Shown here: positions 50,049 to 57,570 of the stretch, piece by piece
Layout of the letters: each line of letters starts with the position of its first letter
How positions within the stretch are numbered: the first letter of the stretch is position 1
DNA from: Caulobacter sp. SLTY
GTDB taxonomy: Bacteria; Pseudomonadota; Alphaproteobacteria; Caulobacterales; Caulobacteraceae
DNA: 64,000 nucleotides
Assembly: GCF_009905535.1 (NCBI RefSeq)
Contig: NZ_JAAALA010000002.1
Location: 117,199-181,198, forward strand
Direction of reading: 5' to 3'
The notes under the pieces: generated by a model
What the model saw: the letters and a program-made list of their open reading frames with translations, nothing else
Databases searched by the model: none
What the model was told of the DNA's origin: nothing
Made by a program: the position numbers and the translations under genes

Positions 50049-51026
50049 TTAAGCCGCCGGGGTAGCCGTGCGGACCGGGCCGTCCTCGTCATCCGCGGCC
50101 TTCGCGGGCGCCGCCGCCTTCGGCTTGTTGACTTCCTTGACCATCAGTTCGGGCCCGCCGGCCTCCTGCATGGCGCGGAGCCTGGCGCGGGCTTCGGCGG
50201 CCTTGACCGGGTCGCGGGCGACGATCTCGATGGGGCCGGCCGGCTGGATGACGGCGCGGACGCGGCCGTCGGCGGCGGGCGTGACCGTGACCCCGGCGGC
50301 GGGCTTGGCGGTGGGCTTCACCGAGGCGGGCCAGTTGGCGACCACGGCCACCCGGGTCCGGCCTACCTTGGCCGCGTCCTTGAGCGGCAGCTGGTCGGCG
50401 GAGGCGAAGGTGCGGCCGATGAACATGGCCGGGTTCAGCGGCTTGTCGTGGCGGCGGATCTCGAAATGCAGGTGCGAGCCGGTCGAGCGGCCCGAGTTGC
50501 CGACGAAGCCGATGTGCTGGCCGGCGGTGACCATCGACCCGGCCTTGATGCCTTTTGGCCAGCCACCAAGGTGGGCGTAGAAGGACACCAGGCCACCCTC
50601 GTGCTGCACCTCCACATAGCGGCCGTAGGAGAAGCTGAGGCCCGTCCGCGTCACCGTGCCGGGCAGGGTGGCGGCCACCTTGGCGCCCGCCGGGGCGGCG
50701 ATATCGACGCCCTCGTGCAGCCGGCCACCCTCTTCCCAGGGCATGCGGCGCATGCCGAACGGCGAGTTGATGGCGAAACCGGGCACCGGCATGTTGAACG
50801 CCAGCATCTTCAGGGCCGGGTCCTGCGAGGCGGGCGCCAGGTGGGCGGCCACGGCGGTGGCGGTCTGGGTCTTGGACGGGGCGGCGATCGCGACAGGGCG
50901 GTCCGGACGGCCGGTCGCCGTCATGGCGAAAGCGGCGCTCATCGCGAAGGCGCCGCCAACGACGCCAACGATCACGGGAACGGCCGCGCCGTATGGGCCC
51001 TTGAGGGCCGGAAAGCTGTTTTGCAC
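50049..51026 (-). CDS. M23 family metallopeptidase (LytM domain)
   Basis: Envelope protein of 325 aa. An N-terminal membrane helix (about 15-37) anchors it, and the LytM domain (about 85-200) holds the zinc ligands His104 and Asp108 (HEGVDI) and His187 (SHLHFEI). Catalytic His152 lies in FYAHLG. All are intact, so active murein endopeptidase is expected, not a degenerate EnvC-like activator. A Lys/Ala/Pro-rich C-terminal tail follows. The GTG start at 51026 has GAGG 7 nt upstream. That ribosome-binding site lies inside an 11-bp inverted repeat (51030-51040/51164-51174) that may control translation. Confidence 0.9.
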   Translation of the reverse strand: MQNSFPALKGPYGAAVPVIVGVVGGAFAMSAAFAMTATGRPDRPVAIAAPSKTQTATAVAAHLAPASQDPALKMLAFNMPVPGFAINSPFGMRRMPWEEGGRLHEGVDIAAPAGAKVAATLPGTVTRTGLSFSYGRYVEVQHEGGLVSFYAHLGGWPKGIKAGSMVTAGQHIGFVGNSGRSTGSHLHFEIRRHDKPLNPAMFIGRTFASADQLPLKDAAKVGRTRVAVVANWPASVKPTAKPAAGVTVTPAADGRVRAVIQPAGPIEIVARDPVKAAEARARLRAMQEAGGPELMVKEVNKPKAAAPAKAADDEDGPVRTATPAA

Positions 51027-51029
51027 TAG

Positions 51030-51174
51030 TCAACCTCGTAGGGGCCGCGCCGGGGGGAGTTCGATCGCCGAGGTTGGACGACCGGGGACGCGGACTTTGA
51101 CGCTTACTCAGAACCGGAGACGGGCATTAGCCTCGCCAATCGGGCGATAAGAGGGCGGCGTCTTACGAGGTTGA
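51030..51174 (-). promoter_or_regulatory. Long-range inverted repeat covering the M23 ribosome-binding site
   Basis: TCAACCTCGTA at 51030-51040 (plus strand) is the exact reverse complement of TACGAGGTTGA at 51164-51174. On the minus-strand mRNA, UCAACCUCGUA about 130 nt upstream can pair with UACGAGGUUGA, which contains the GAGG Shine-Dalgarno of the M23 gene. If the transcript starts upstream of 51174, an 11-bp helix would sequester the RBS. A DNA-binding role of the repeat is the alternative. Confidence 0.45.
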
Positions 51175-51194
51175 TGTCGGGAAGGCAACCTTTC

Positions 51195-51220
51195 GGCCCG
51201 CGGCGCATTGCCCGCGGGCC
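51195..51220 (-). terminator. GC-rich hairpin after the DUF1150 gene
   Basis: GGCCCGCGG and CCGCGGGCC arms around CGCATTGC form a 9-10 bp stem some 16-40 nt past the DUF1150 stop. The minus strand after it reads GAAAGGTTGCC, so the T-tract is poor. Confidence 0.55.
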
Positions 51221-51235
51221 TCAAGGGGCAGGGGT

Positions 51236-51496
51236 TCAGTGCACCGAAACCGGGGCCAGTTCGTGGGCCAGGGCGGCGGCCACGGCGGTGTCGTAGTCGC
51301 TCATCACGGCCAGCCGCTCACCGTCCGCGCGGTGCACGGCATAGAGAGTCTGTTCGGGGTCGAGCTCCACATGGGCCAGGGCGGCGGCCGGGGACGAGGC
51401 GATGATCTCTGCGCCCGACACGGGGCGCACATAGACCAGGCTCGGTCCGCCCAGGGCGGCGAAAGCTTCGTTGGTCAGTCTCACGGGCGTCATCAT
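51236..51496 (-). CDS. DUF1150 family protein
   Basis: Protein of 86 aa (MMTPVRLTNEAFAALGGPSL), the typical size of DUF1150. LSYDTAVAAA-like C-terminal residues (MSDYDTAVAAALAHEL) and LYAVHRADGERLAVMSD identify it. The function is unknown; it is regularly encoded next to a small heat-shock protein in alphaproteobacteria, as here, 46 nt downstream of hsp20 on the same strand. Co-expression during heat shock is inferred. Confidence 0.92.
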   Translation of the reverse strand: MMTPVRLTNEAFAALGGPSLVYVRPVSGAEIIASSPAAALAHVELDPEQTLYAVHRADGERLAVMSDYDTAVAAALAHELAPVSVH

Positions 51497-51541
51497 TGAC
51501 CACCTCCTTCGATAAGCGAACGCAGGACGGGCGCTAAAAGT

Positions 51542-51967
51542 TCAGCCGCCAGTCCGGATGGGAATACGCTGGACGATCCGCTCGGGCCGGGGCCGGGACA
51601 GGTCGACGTGCAGAAGGCCGTGTTCGAGGGTCGCCCCCTCGACCACCATGCCGTCGGCCAGGACGAAGGCCCGCACGAACCCGCGCGCGGCGATGCCGCG
51701 ATGCAGGAAGGCGCGATCCTGGCCCTCGGGCTCGCCGCCGCGCTTGCCGGCCACCGTCAGCTGCTCGCCCTCAACGGTCACCTCCAGCTGGTCCGGCGAG
51801 AAGCCGGCCACCGCCAGGGTGATGCGCAGGCCGCCGTCTTCGCGGGCCTCGACGTTGTAGGGGGGATAGCCTTCGGTCGCCGCCCTCTGGGCCCGTTCGA
51901 TCAGACCACGGGTGTGATCGAAACCGAGCAGGAAGGGGCTGTCGAACAGCAGGGCGCGGGTCGTCAT
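51542..51967 (-). CDS. Small heat-shock protein (Hsp20/IbpA family)
   Basis: Alpha-crystallin-type holdase of 141 aa: N-terminal arm MTTRALLFDSPFLLGFDHTRG, ACD with YPPYNVEAREDGGLRITLAVAGF, QLTVAGKR, FLHRGIAARGFVRAFVLADGM and a C-terminal 'I-P-I' (RIPIRTGG) that mediates oligomer assembly. It binds denatured proteins in the cytoplasm under stress. GAGG lies 7 nt before the ATG at 51967, but within a hairpin (51970-52005), so translation is likely heat-controlled. DUF1150 follows. No sigma-32 promoter with good spacing was found. Confidence 0.94.
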   Translation of the reverse strand: MTTRALLFDSPFLLGFDHTRGLIERAQRAATEGYPPYNVEAREDGGLRITLAVAGFSPDQLEVTVEGEQLTVAGKRGGEPEGQDRAFLHRGIAARGFVRAFVLADGMVVEGATLEHGLLHVDLSRPRPERIVQRIPIRTGG

Positions 51968-51969
51968 AT

Positions 51970-52005
51970 CTTTGCCTCGAGTCCTTTCAAGCGACTCCCG
52001 CAAAG
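51970..52005 (-). promoter_or_regulatory. Candidate RNA thermometer in the hsp20 5'-UTR
   Basis: On the minus strand the mRNA reads CUUUGC-GG-GAGUC, a 9-nt loop, GACUC-GAG-GCAAAG, then AU and the AUG. CUUUGC pairs with GCAAAG and GAGUC with GACUC. The Shine-Dalgarno GAGG sits at the internal loop and first pair of the lower stem. The hairpin ends only two nucleotides before the start codon. This is the geometry of a heat-labile RBS-masking hairpin; it does not show the UYGCU bulge of classical ROSE elements. Confidence 0.6.
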
Positions 52006-52088
52006 CCTGGCCCGAGATCGGCGCCACCCCTTGCGGCTGTGCCATTAGGTGGCGATTGTGGGGGCAGTTCGCAAGACGGAGTTGGGCT

Positions 52089-52688
52089 ATGCGCAAGGTG
52101 GCGATTGCAGTGCTGGCGATGCTGGCCCTGAGCATGGGGGCGGCGGCGGCGGCCCAGCCGGTCAAGCCCGAGGTTGAGGCGACCCTGAAGCGCCACGACA
52201 CCGACCCGGTCCGCGCCGCCCGCGACATGGGCGACCTGGCCGAGGACGGCGATCCCGTCGCCCAATGGTACTACGGCATGTACCTGCTGAACGGCGACGG
52301 CGTGGACCGTGACCAGCAGGCGGCCTGGATCTGGGTCAAGCGGTCGGCCGAAGGCGGCTTCGTCAACGGCCAGATCAGCGCCGCGGTGATGCTGGCCACC
52401 GGCGAGGGCGTCGCCGAGGACGATGTCGCCGCCCGCGAATGGTACCGCAAGGCCTCCGAACAGCCGTCGGCCCACGCCCTGCGGGGCCTGGGCACGATGC
52501 TGCTGACCGGCGAGGGCGGCGCTCAGGATCCGTTTCGCGGCTATGCCTATATCGAGATGGCGCGGGACGGCGGCGACCGGAACGCCGGCCTGATCATGCA
52601 GCGGCTGCCCGCGCTGACGTCCGAAGAGCGGCAGAAGGTCGAGGCGATCAAGGTCGAGTGGAAGCGGGCGTTCGGCGACCCGCGCTGA
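52089..52688 (+). CDS. Sel1-repeat secreted protein
   Basis: Protein of 199 aa with signal peptide MRKVAIAVLAMLALSMGAAAAAQ, then Sel1-like alpha/alpha repeats: AQWYYGMYLLNGDGVDRDQQAAWIW... , GQISAAVMLATGEGVAEDDVAAREW... and LRGLGTMLLTGEGGAQDPFRGYAYIEMA. Each has the repeat pattern 'A-x2-L-G-x2-Y-x2-G-x-G-V'. It should be a periplasmic protein-interaction scaffold. The ATG at 52089 is used because it starts the signal peptide. The divergent hsp20 gene lies upstream, and a kinase gene follows after 24 nt. Confidence 0.88.
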   Translation: MRKVAIAVLAMLALSMGAAAAAQPVKPEVEATLKRHDTDPVRAARDMGDLAEDGDPVAQWYYGMYLLNGDGVDRDQQAAWIWVKRSAEGGFVNGQISAAVMLATGEGVAEDDVAAREWYRKASEQPSAHALRGLGTMLLTGEGGAQDPFRGYAYIEMARDGGDRNAGLIMQRLPALTSEERQKVEAIKVEWKRAFGDPR

Positions 52689-52712
52689 GACCCCCGACGA
52701 GGCCTACCCGGC

Positions 52713-54356
52713 GTGCACCACGACCACCTGTCCATCTTCGCCGTGCTCGCCGTCCTGGTGGCGGTGTTCGGCTCGTGGACGGCGCTGGACCTGTTTCGGC
52801 GGGTGCGCAGTCATTCAGGCAGCGCCCGGCTGACCTGGCTGATCATTGCCGCCCTGGCGATGGGGTCCAGCGTCTGGTCGATGCATTTCATCGCCATGCT
52901 GGGGTTCGATCCGGGGTCGGCGGTCAGCTACGACCTGGCGTTGACCGCCCTGTCGCTGGTGCTGGCCGTGGGCGGAACCGGGGTGGCCTTCCTGGTCGCG
53001 GCCGGCGGCGACGGCGGGCCGGCGCGCGTGGTGGTCGCCGGGGCCAGCATGGGGATGTCGATCTGCGTCATGCACTATGTCGGCATGGCGGCGGTGCGGA
53101 CGTCGGCGGCATTCGGCTACGACCCGGTCCTGGTCGGGGTCTCCTTCCTGGTGGCCATCGGGGCGGCCACGGCGGCCCTGGTGGCGGCCAGCCTGGACCG
53201 CTCCCCCCTGTGGCGAGCCGGGGCGGCCACGGCGCTCGGGCTGGCCATCGTCGGCATGCACTACATCGCCATGATGGCGCTCAGGCTGACCCCGCTGCCG
53301 GGGTCCGAGGCCCAGGCGCCCGGCGCGCCGCCGGTGGTGCTGGCCTTGGCGGTGGCGGCGGGAACCTTCTTCATCCTGATCCTGGCCCTGGGGGCGGCCC
53401 TGCACGACCAGCGCGCCAGCGTCCTGGCCGCCCTGGACGCGGGCGGGGCCGGCTATTGGGAACTGACCCTGCCGGGGCGGCAGCTGATCGCCTCGCCCGG
53501 CGCCAAGACCCTGCTTGGCCTGCCCCCCGACGCGCCGGTGACCCAGGCCGACGTCGAAGGCCGGCTGTCGCCGGAGGCGCGCGAAGAGCGGCGTAAGGCG
53601 CTGGAGGCCGCGCTCAACGGTGAAAGCGACTATGATGTCGAGTACGGCCTCATCGACGGCCGCTGGCTACAGGTGCGCGGCCGGATGTTCCGCAGCCGCA
53701 CCGGACGGCCGCTCAAGCTGGCCGGGGTGATCCTCGACGTCACCGACCGTCACGGGGCCATCGCCGAGCTGAACGCCGGGGTCCGCCGCCAACAGCTGTT
53801 GATGAACGAGCTGAACCATCGGGTGAAGAACACCCTGGCCACCATCCAGTCGATCGCCGCCGCCACCGCCCGACAGAGCCAGGACATCCCCGACTTCCGC
53901 GCCCGCTTCGAGGCCCGGCTGATCGCCCTGTCCAAGACCCACAACGTCCTGACCGCCCAAGGCTGGGACGGGGCCGCCATGCGCGACCTGCTGAACCAGG
54001 AATTCGCCCCCTACGCCCCGAACCAGGTGGCGCTGTCCGGGCCGGAGGTGCAGCTGAACGCCCAGGACGCCCTGGCGCTGGGCATGGTGTTCCACGAACT
54101 GGCCACCAACGCCGCAAAATACGGGGCGCTCAGCCGCGCCGAGGGAGTGGTGACGGTGGACTGGGCGAGGACGGAAGATGGGACCGTCGCCATGACCTGG
54201 ACCGAACGGGGCGGCCCGCCGGTCTCGCCGCCCGCCCGCACGGGCTTCGGCTCGCGGCTGATCCGGATGAGCCTGGAGAGCGGGATGAAGGGGGCGGTGG
54301 AGATGAGCTATGCGCCGGAGGGGCTGACGGCGCGGCTGCGGTTCGAGACGGCTTAG
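52713..54356 (+). CDS. MHYT-domain HWE-family sensor histidine kinase
   Basis: Membrane sensor of 547 aa from a GTG. The N-terminal half (1-230) has seven helices with three MHYT motifs: SMHFIAML (56-63), VMHYVGMA (119-126) and GMHYIAMM (181-188), proposed to bind copper and sense diatomic gases. A PAS-like segment follows (about 240-345). The kinase core has phospho-acceptor His369 (LNHRVKNTLATIQ), the N-box HELATNAAKYGALS (461-474) and WTERGGPPV, the HWE/HisKA_2 signature. No response regulator is next to it. A hairpin with TTT follows the stop. Confidence 0.93.
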   Translation: MHHDHLSIFAVLAVLVAVFGSWTALDLFRRVRSHSGSARLTWLIIAALAMGSSVWSMHFIAMLGFDPGSAVSYDLALTALSLVLAVGGTGVAFLVAAGGDGGPARVVVAGASMGMSICVMHYVGMAAVRTSAAFGYDPVLVGVSFLVAIGAATAALVAASLDRSPLWRAGAATALGLAIVGMHYIAMMALRLTPLPGSEAQAPGAPPVVLALAVAAGTFFILILALGAALHDQRASVLAALDAGGAGYWELTLPGRQLIASPGAKTLLGLPPDAPVTQADVEGRLSPEAREERRKALEAALNGESDYDVEYGLIDGRWLQVRGRMFRSRTGRPLKLAGVILDVTDRHGAIAELNAGVRRQQLLMNELNHRVKNTLATIQSIAAATARQSQDIPDFRARFEARLIALSKTHNVLTAQGWDGAAMRDLLNQEFAPYAPNQVALSGPEVQLNAQDALALGMVFHELATNAAKYGALSRAEGVVTVDWARTEDGTVAMTWTERGGPPVSPPARTGFGSRLIRMSLESGMKGAVEMSYAPEGLTARLRFETA

Positions 54357-54392
54357 CCGACGACCCGCTTCAAGCGCCTGCGCCGCTGGTCC

Positions 54393-54411
54393 GGCGGCCG
54401 AGGCCGCCTTT
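54393..54411 (+). terminator. Short terminator after the MHYT kinase gene
   Basis: GGCGGC-CGAG-GCCGCC then TTTCGCC: 6-bp GC stem and a short T-run, about 37 nt past the stop. Confidence 0.55.
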
Positions 54412-54430
54412 CGCCGAGGCCACAAATGGA

Positions 54431-54461
54431 AAGGCCCGCATCCTCGTCGGATGCGGGCCTT
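54431..54461 (-). terminator. Terminator of the tRNA-Ala gene
   Basis: AAGGCCCGCATCC and GGATGCGGGCCTT form a perfect 13-bp stem with a 5-nt loop directly after the tRNA 3' end (minus strand), followed by TCCATTTG. Confidence 0.85.
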
Positions 54462-54462
54462 A

Positions 54463-54538
54463 TGGTGGAGCTAAGCGGAGTCGAACCGCTGACCTCTTGA
54501 ATGCCATTCAAGCGCTCTACCAGCTGAGCTATAGCCCC
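54463..54538 (-). tRNA. tRNA-Ala (anticodon GGC)
   Basis: On the minus strand a complete 76-nt cloverleaf runs from GGGGCTATAGCTC to CTCCACCA. The acceptor stem GGGGCTA pairs with TAGCTCC (one G-U), the D-arm is GCTC/GAGC, the anticodon stem CTTGA/TCAAG encloses ATGGCAT (anticodon GGC), and the T-arm is AGCGG-TTCGACT-CCGCT. The 3' CCA is encoded. The GGC anticodon reads GCC and GCU alanine codons; GCC is the dominant Ala codon in this genome. A strong terminator follows. Confidence 0.97.
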
Positions 54539-54678
54539 GAAGTTCGGGATCGCGTCCGGCGGGCCGGAAGCGAGGGCGGGGTATTAGTCCGTCGGCTTTC
54601 GCCGATCAAGCCTCCCCGCCGGTTTTTTTACCGCCTCGCCGAAGCGGGGATCACCCCGCCCCGGCGCGCCGGCAGTCA

Positions 54679-55170
54679 TCAGACGTCCTCGTCGCCCTCG
54701 CCGGGCAGACCGTCGATCTCGTCGTCGGGGAAGTCGTCTTCGTCCTCGTCCTCAAGGAACGGCACGTCGTCGGCTTCGTCTTCGGCCAGGTCCTCGTCTT
54801 CGGCGAAGTCGACGCCCAGGTCGTCGGCCGGAGCGGCGGGGGCGGCGTCGCCTTCCTCGTCGTCCGTCTCGATAGGCTCGGCGGCGGCTTCGTCGTCGAT
54901 TTCCGGGGTCAGGTCCGGTTCTTCTTCGAAGCCGTCCTCATCCTCGGTCGCGACCTTCTTCTTGGTGTCGACGGCGTCTTCGTCCTTCTCGTCGTCGGTC
55001 TCGTAGTCGGCCGGGGCGGCGCGGGCGCGGACGCGGCGGTTACGGACGGCCTCTTCGGGGTCGAAGGATTCCCCGCATTTGGGGCAGGTCGCCGGGCGGC
55101 GGTTGAGATCGTAGAATTTCGCCGAGCAGTTCGGGCAGAGCTGCTTGACGCCAAGTTCTGGGCTGGCCAA
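54679..55170 (-). CDS. TIGR02300 (FYDLN_acid) family protein
   Basis: Protein of 163 aa using a TTG start at 55170: [20 protein letters not shown], then [15 protein letters not shown]. The two CxxC pairs (CPNC, CPKC) form a small zinc ribbon with the FYDLN sequence that names the family; the rest is a long, strongly acidic, probably disordered tail. Function is unknown. The longer open frame to 55224 lacks the family start, while AGAGAGG lies 10 nt before the TTG. It is divergent from aroA. Confidence 0.9.
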   Translation of the reverse strand: MASPELGVKQLCPNCSAKFYDLNRRPATCPKCGESFDPEEAVRNRRVRARAAPADYETDDEKDEDAVDTKKKVATEDEDGFEEEPDLTPEIDDEAAAEPIETDDEEGDAAPAAPADDLGVDFAEDEDLAEDEADDVPFLEDEDEDDFPDDEIDGLPGEGDEDV

Positions 55171-55291
55171 GGCGGGCGGCCTCTCTATGAGAAGGGTGTG
55201 GAAAAGCGGCGGCTCCCTTGCCACGCGCCAGGGGCGCTGTCAAAAGGCTTTCCCCCAAACGACCCCGCCAATCGGAGCCTGTCGCCCCGGC

Positions 55292-56614
55292 ATGTCGACC
55301 GCCGACCTTTCGGCCCGCCCCGGCGCGGCCCTGACCGGAACGATCCGCGTCCCCGGCGACAAGTCGATTTCCCACCGTTCGCTGATCCTCGGCGCGCTCG
55401 CCAACGGCGTGACCACGGTCGAGGGTCTGCTGGAAGGGGACGACGTCCTGGCGACCGCCGCGGCCATGCGGGCCTTCGGCGCCAGCGTCACCCGCACCGG
55501 CCCGGGCGCCTGGACCATCGAGGGCCAGGGGCGGTTCGTGGAGCCGGGCGACATCGTCGACTGCGGCAACGCGGGCACCGGGGTGCGGCTGATCATGGGG
55601 GCGGCCGCCGGGTTCGATCTCAAAGCCACCTTCACCGGCGACGCCTCGCTGAAGAAGCGGCCGATGGGCCGGGTGCTTACCCCCCTGGGCCTGATGGGCG
55701 CGACATGGCTCAGCCGCGAGGGCGGCCGGCTGCCTCTGACCCTCAGCGGCGGGGGGTTGAAGGGCGTCCGCTACGTCCTCCCGATGGCCTCGGCCCAGGT
55801 TAAGTCGGCGGTGCTGCTGGCCGGTCTCAATGCCTCGGGCGAGACGGTGGTGGCCGAGCCGGAAGCCACCCGCGATCACACCGAACGCATGCTGCGCGCC
55901 TTCGGGGCGAGCGTGGACGTCACCGACGCCAGCGAAGGCCGCACCATCCGGCTGCAAGGCGGCCAGTCGCTGACCGGCTGTCACGTGGCCGTGCCGGGCG
56001 ATCCCTCCTCGGCGGCCTTCCCGCTGGTGGCGGCCCTGATCACCCCCAGCTCGACGGTGACGGTCGAGGGGGTGATGCTCAACCCCCTGCGCACCGGCCT
56101 GTTCGACACCCTGATCGAGATGGGCGCCGACCTGACCATCGCCAACCGCCGCGACGCCGGCGGGGAGGAGGTCGGCGACATCACCGCCCGCTACTCCCCC
56201 CTCAAAGGTGTCGTGGTCCCGCCGGAGCGGGCCCCGGCGATGATCGACGAGTACCCCATCCTGGCGGTCGCCGCCGCCTTCGCCTCGGGCTCGACGGTGA
56301 TGCGCGGCATCGGCGAGATGCGGGTCAAGGAAAGCGACCGGATCGCCTTGATGGCGGCCGGTCTGTCCGCCTGCGGCGTGGGCGTCGAGGAGGAGCCGGA
56401 GGGCTTCACCGTGGTCGGCACGGCCGGTGGCAACCATCCGGTGCGCGGCGAAACGCGCGTCACCACCCACGGCGATCACCGTATCGCCATGAGCCACCTG
56501 GTGCTGGGCTTGGCGGCGCAGGGCAGCGTGACCGTGGACGAGCCCGGCATGATCGCCACCAGTTTCCCGGGCTTTGTGGAGCTGATGCAGGGCCTGGGAG
56601 GGGAGATCGGATGA
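55292..56614 (+). CDS. aroA: 3-phosphoshikimate 1-carboxyvinyltransferase (EPSP synthase)
   Basis: AroA of 440 aa transfers the enolpyruvyl group of PEP to shikimate 3-phosphate. [10 protein letters not shown] (21-30) with Lys24, the [18 protein letters not shown] loop and the conserved RVKESDR near residue 344 are all present. The NAGTG stretch has Ala where class I glyphosate-sensitive enzymes have Gly/Ala combinations, so herbicide tolerance cannot be assigned. The start at 55292 gives the usual N-terminus. A repeat lies between it and cmk, as is common in the aroA-cmk-rpsA order. Confidence 0.96.
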   Translation: MSTADLSARPGAALTGTIRVPGDKSISHRSLILGALANGVTTVEGLLEGDDVLATAAAMRAFGASVTRTGPGAWTIEGQGRFVEPGDIVDCGNAGTGVRLIMGAAAGFDLKATFTGDASLKKRPMGRVLTPLGLMGATWLSREGGRLPLTLSGGGLKGVRYVLPMASAQVKSAVLLAGLNASGETVVAEPEATRDHTERMLRAFGASVDVTDASEGRTIRLQGGQSLTGCHVAVPGDPSSAAFPLVAALITPSSTVTVEGVMLNPLRTGLFDTLIEMGADLTIANRRDAGGEEVGDITARYSPLKGVVVPPERAPAMIDEYPILAVAAAFASGSTVMRGIGEMRVKESDRIALMAAGLSACGVGVEEEPEGFTVVGTAGGNHPVRGETRVTTHGDHRIAMSHLVLGLAAQGSVTVDEPGMIATSFPGFVELMQGLGGEIG

Positions 56615-56649
56615 ATCCCGCCTCTCTTGCATCAGCGGATAATAGCGCG

Positions 56650-56759
56650 CCCCTCCCTGAGGGAGGGGGTAGGGGGAGGGTTTACGGTGCTGGCAGCGTA
56701 AATCCTCTCCCTCCCACCGCTGCGCGGCGGGTCCCTCCCTCTACCTCGCGGGAGAGGGT
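56650..56759. repeat. GC-rich palindromic repeat between aroA and cmk
   Basis: About 110 nt of mirrored purine and pyrimidine runs (CCCTCCCTGAGGGAGGGGGT... to ...CTCGCGGGAGAGGG). A central TTTACG/CGTAAA inverted repeat and a CCGCTGCGCGG hairpin lie within. It resembles the 143 and 9234 elements in architecture but not in sequence. It would form a hairpin in the aroA-cmk mRNA. Confidence 0.55.
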
Positions 56760-56812
56760 CAAGATGGTTCGCTCCGGCGGCGACGCCCCTTCAATGTCGC
56801 GTGGGGTGTAGG

Positions 56813-57451
56813 ATGGGCTTCGTGATCGCGGTCGACGGCCCCGCGGCCTCGGGCAAGGGCACCATCGCCACCAAGCTGGCGGCCCTCTACGGCTACCCCG
56901 TCCTAGACTCCGGCCTGCTCTACCGCGCCGTCGGCATGCGGGTGCTGGCCGAGGGGGGCGATCTGGGGGATGCCGAGCACGCCACCCGCGTGGCCCGCAC
57001 CCTTGATCCGGCCAGTCTGGAAAACCCCGAGGTCCGCACCCGCGCCGCCGGCGAAGCAGCCAGCCGGGTGGCGGCCTACACCCCCGTCCGCGAGGCCCTG
57101 CGCGACTTCCAGCGCACCTTCGCGGCCCAGGAGCCAGGCGCGGTGATCGACGGCCGCGACATCGGCACCGTCATTGCGCCTCAGGCCCCCGCCAAGCTGT
57201 TCGTCACCGCCACGCCGGAGGTCCGCGCCACCCGGCGTTGGAAGCAGCTGACCGGCCAGGGCGAGGCGGTGAGCTTCGAGGATATCCTCGCTGACATTCG
57301 CATCCGCGACGAACGCGACAGCGGCCGCAGCGACAGCCCGATGGTCATCGCGCCCGACGCGGTCTTGCTCGACACCACGCAAATGGATATAGACCGCGCC
57401 TTCGATGCGGCCCGCCGCATTGTCGAAGCCGCGCGCGCCTCACGCCCCTAA
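56813..57451 (+). CDS. cmk: Cytidylate kinase
   Basis: NMP kinase of 212 aa phosphorylating CMP/dCMP. The P-loop GPAASGKGT (9-17) follows the first strand, VIDGRDIGTVIAPQAPAKLF carries the CMP-binding Asp and Arg, and IRIRDERDSGR is the LID-region segment. The ATG at 56813 (GTAGG upstream) is preferred to a GTG at 56801. It lies upstream of rpsA as in most proteobacteria. Confidence 0.96.
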   Translation: MGFVIAVDGPAASGKGTIATKLAALYGYPVLDSGLLYRAVGMRVLAEGGDLGDAEHATRVARTLDPASLENPEVRTRAAGEAASRVAAYTPVREALRDFQRTFAAQEPGAVIDGRDIGTVIAPQAPAKLFVTATPEVRATRRWKQLTGQGEAVSFEDILADIRIRDERDSGRSDSPMVIAPDAVLLDTTQMDIDRAFDAARRIVEAARASRP

Positions 57452-57570
57452 CCGGGCAGGGCTAATCCAACCGCGCGGCAAGCGGGCCAACCAAACAGCT
57501 GAAAATCAACCGAACGCCCGGACTCCGCACTCGCGCGTCCTCGTTCCCCAACAGAGACGTAAGTAGCCAC

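Noticed and set aside
52020..52085. Sigma-32-type promoter for hsp20 (CTTG ... CCTAAT)
   Set aside because: The spacing between the two motifs is about 22 nt, longer than the 17-18 nt expected for a heat-shock promoter, so it was not called.
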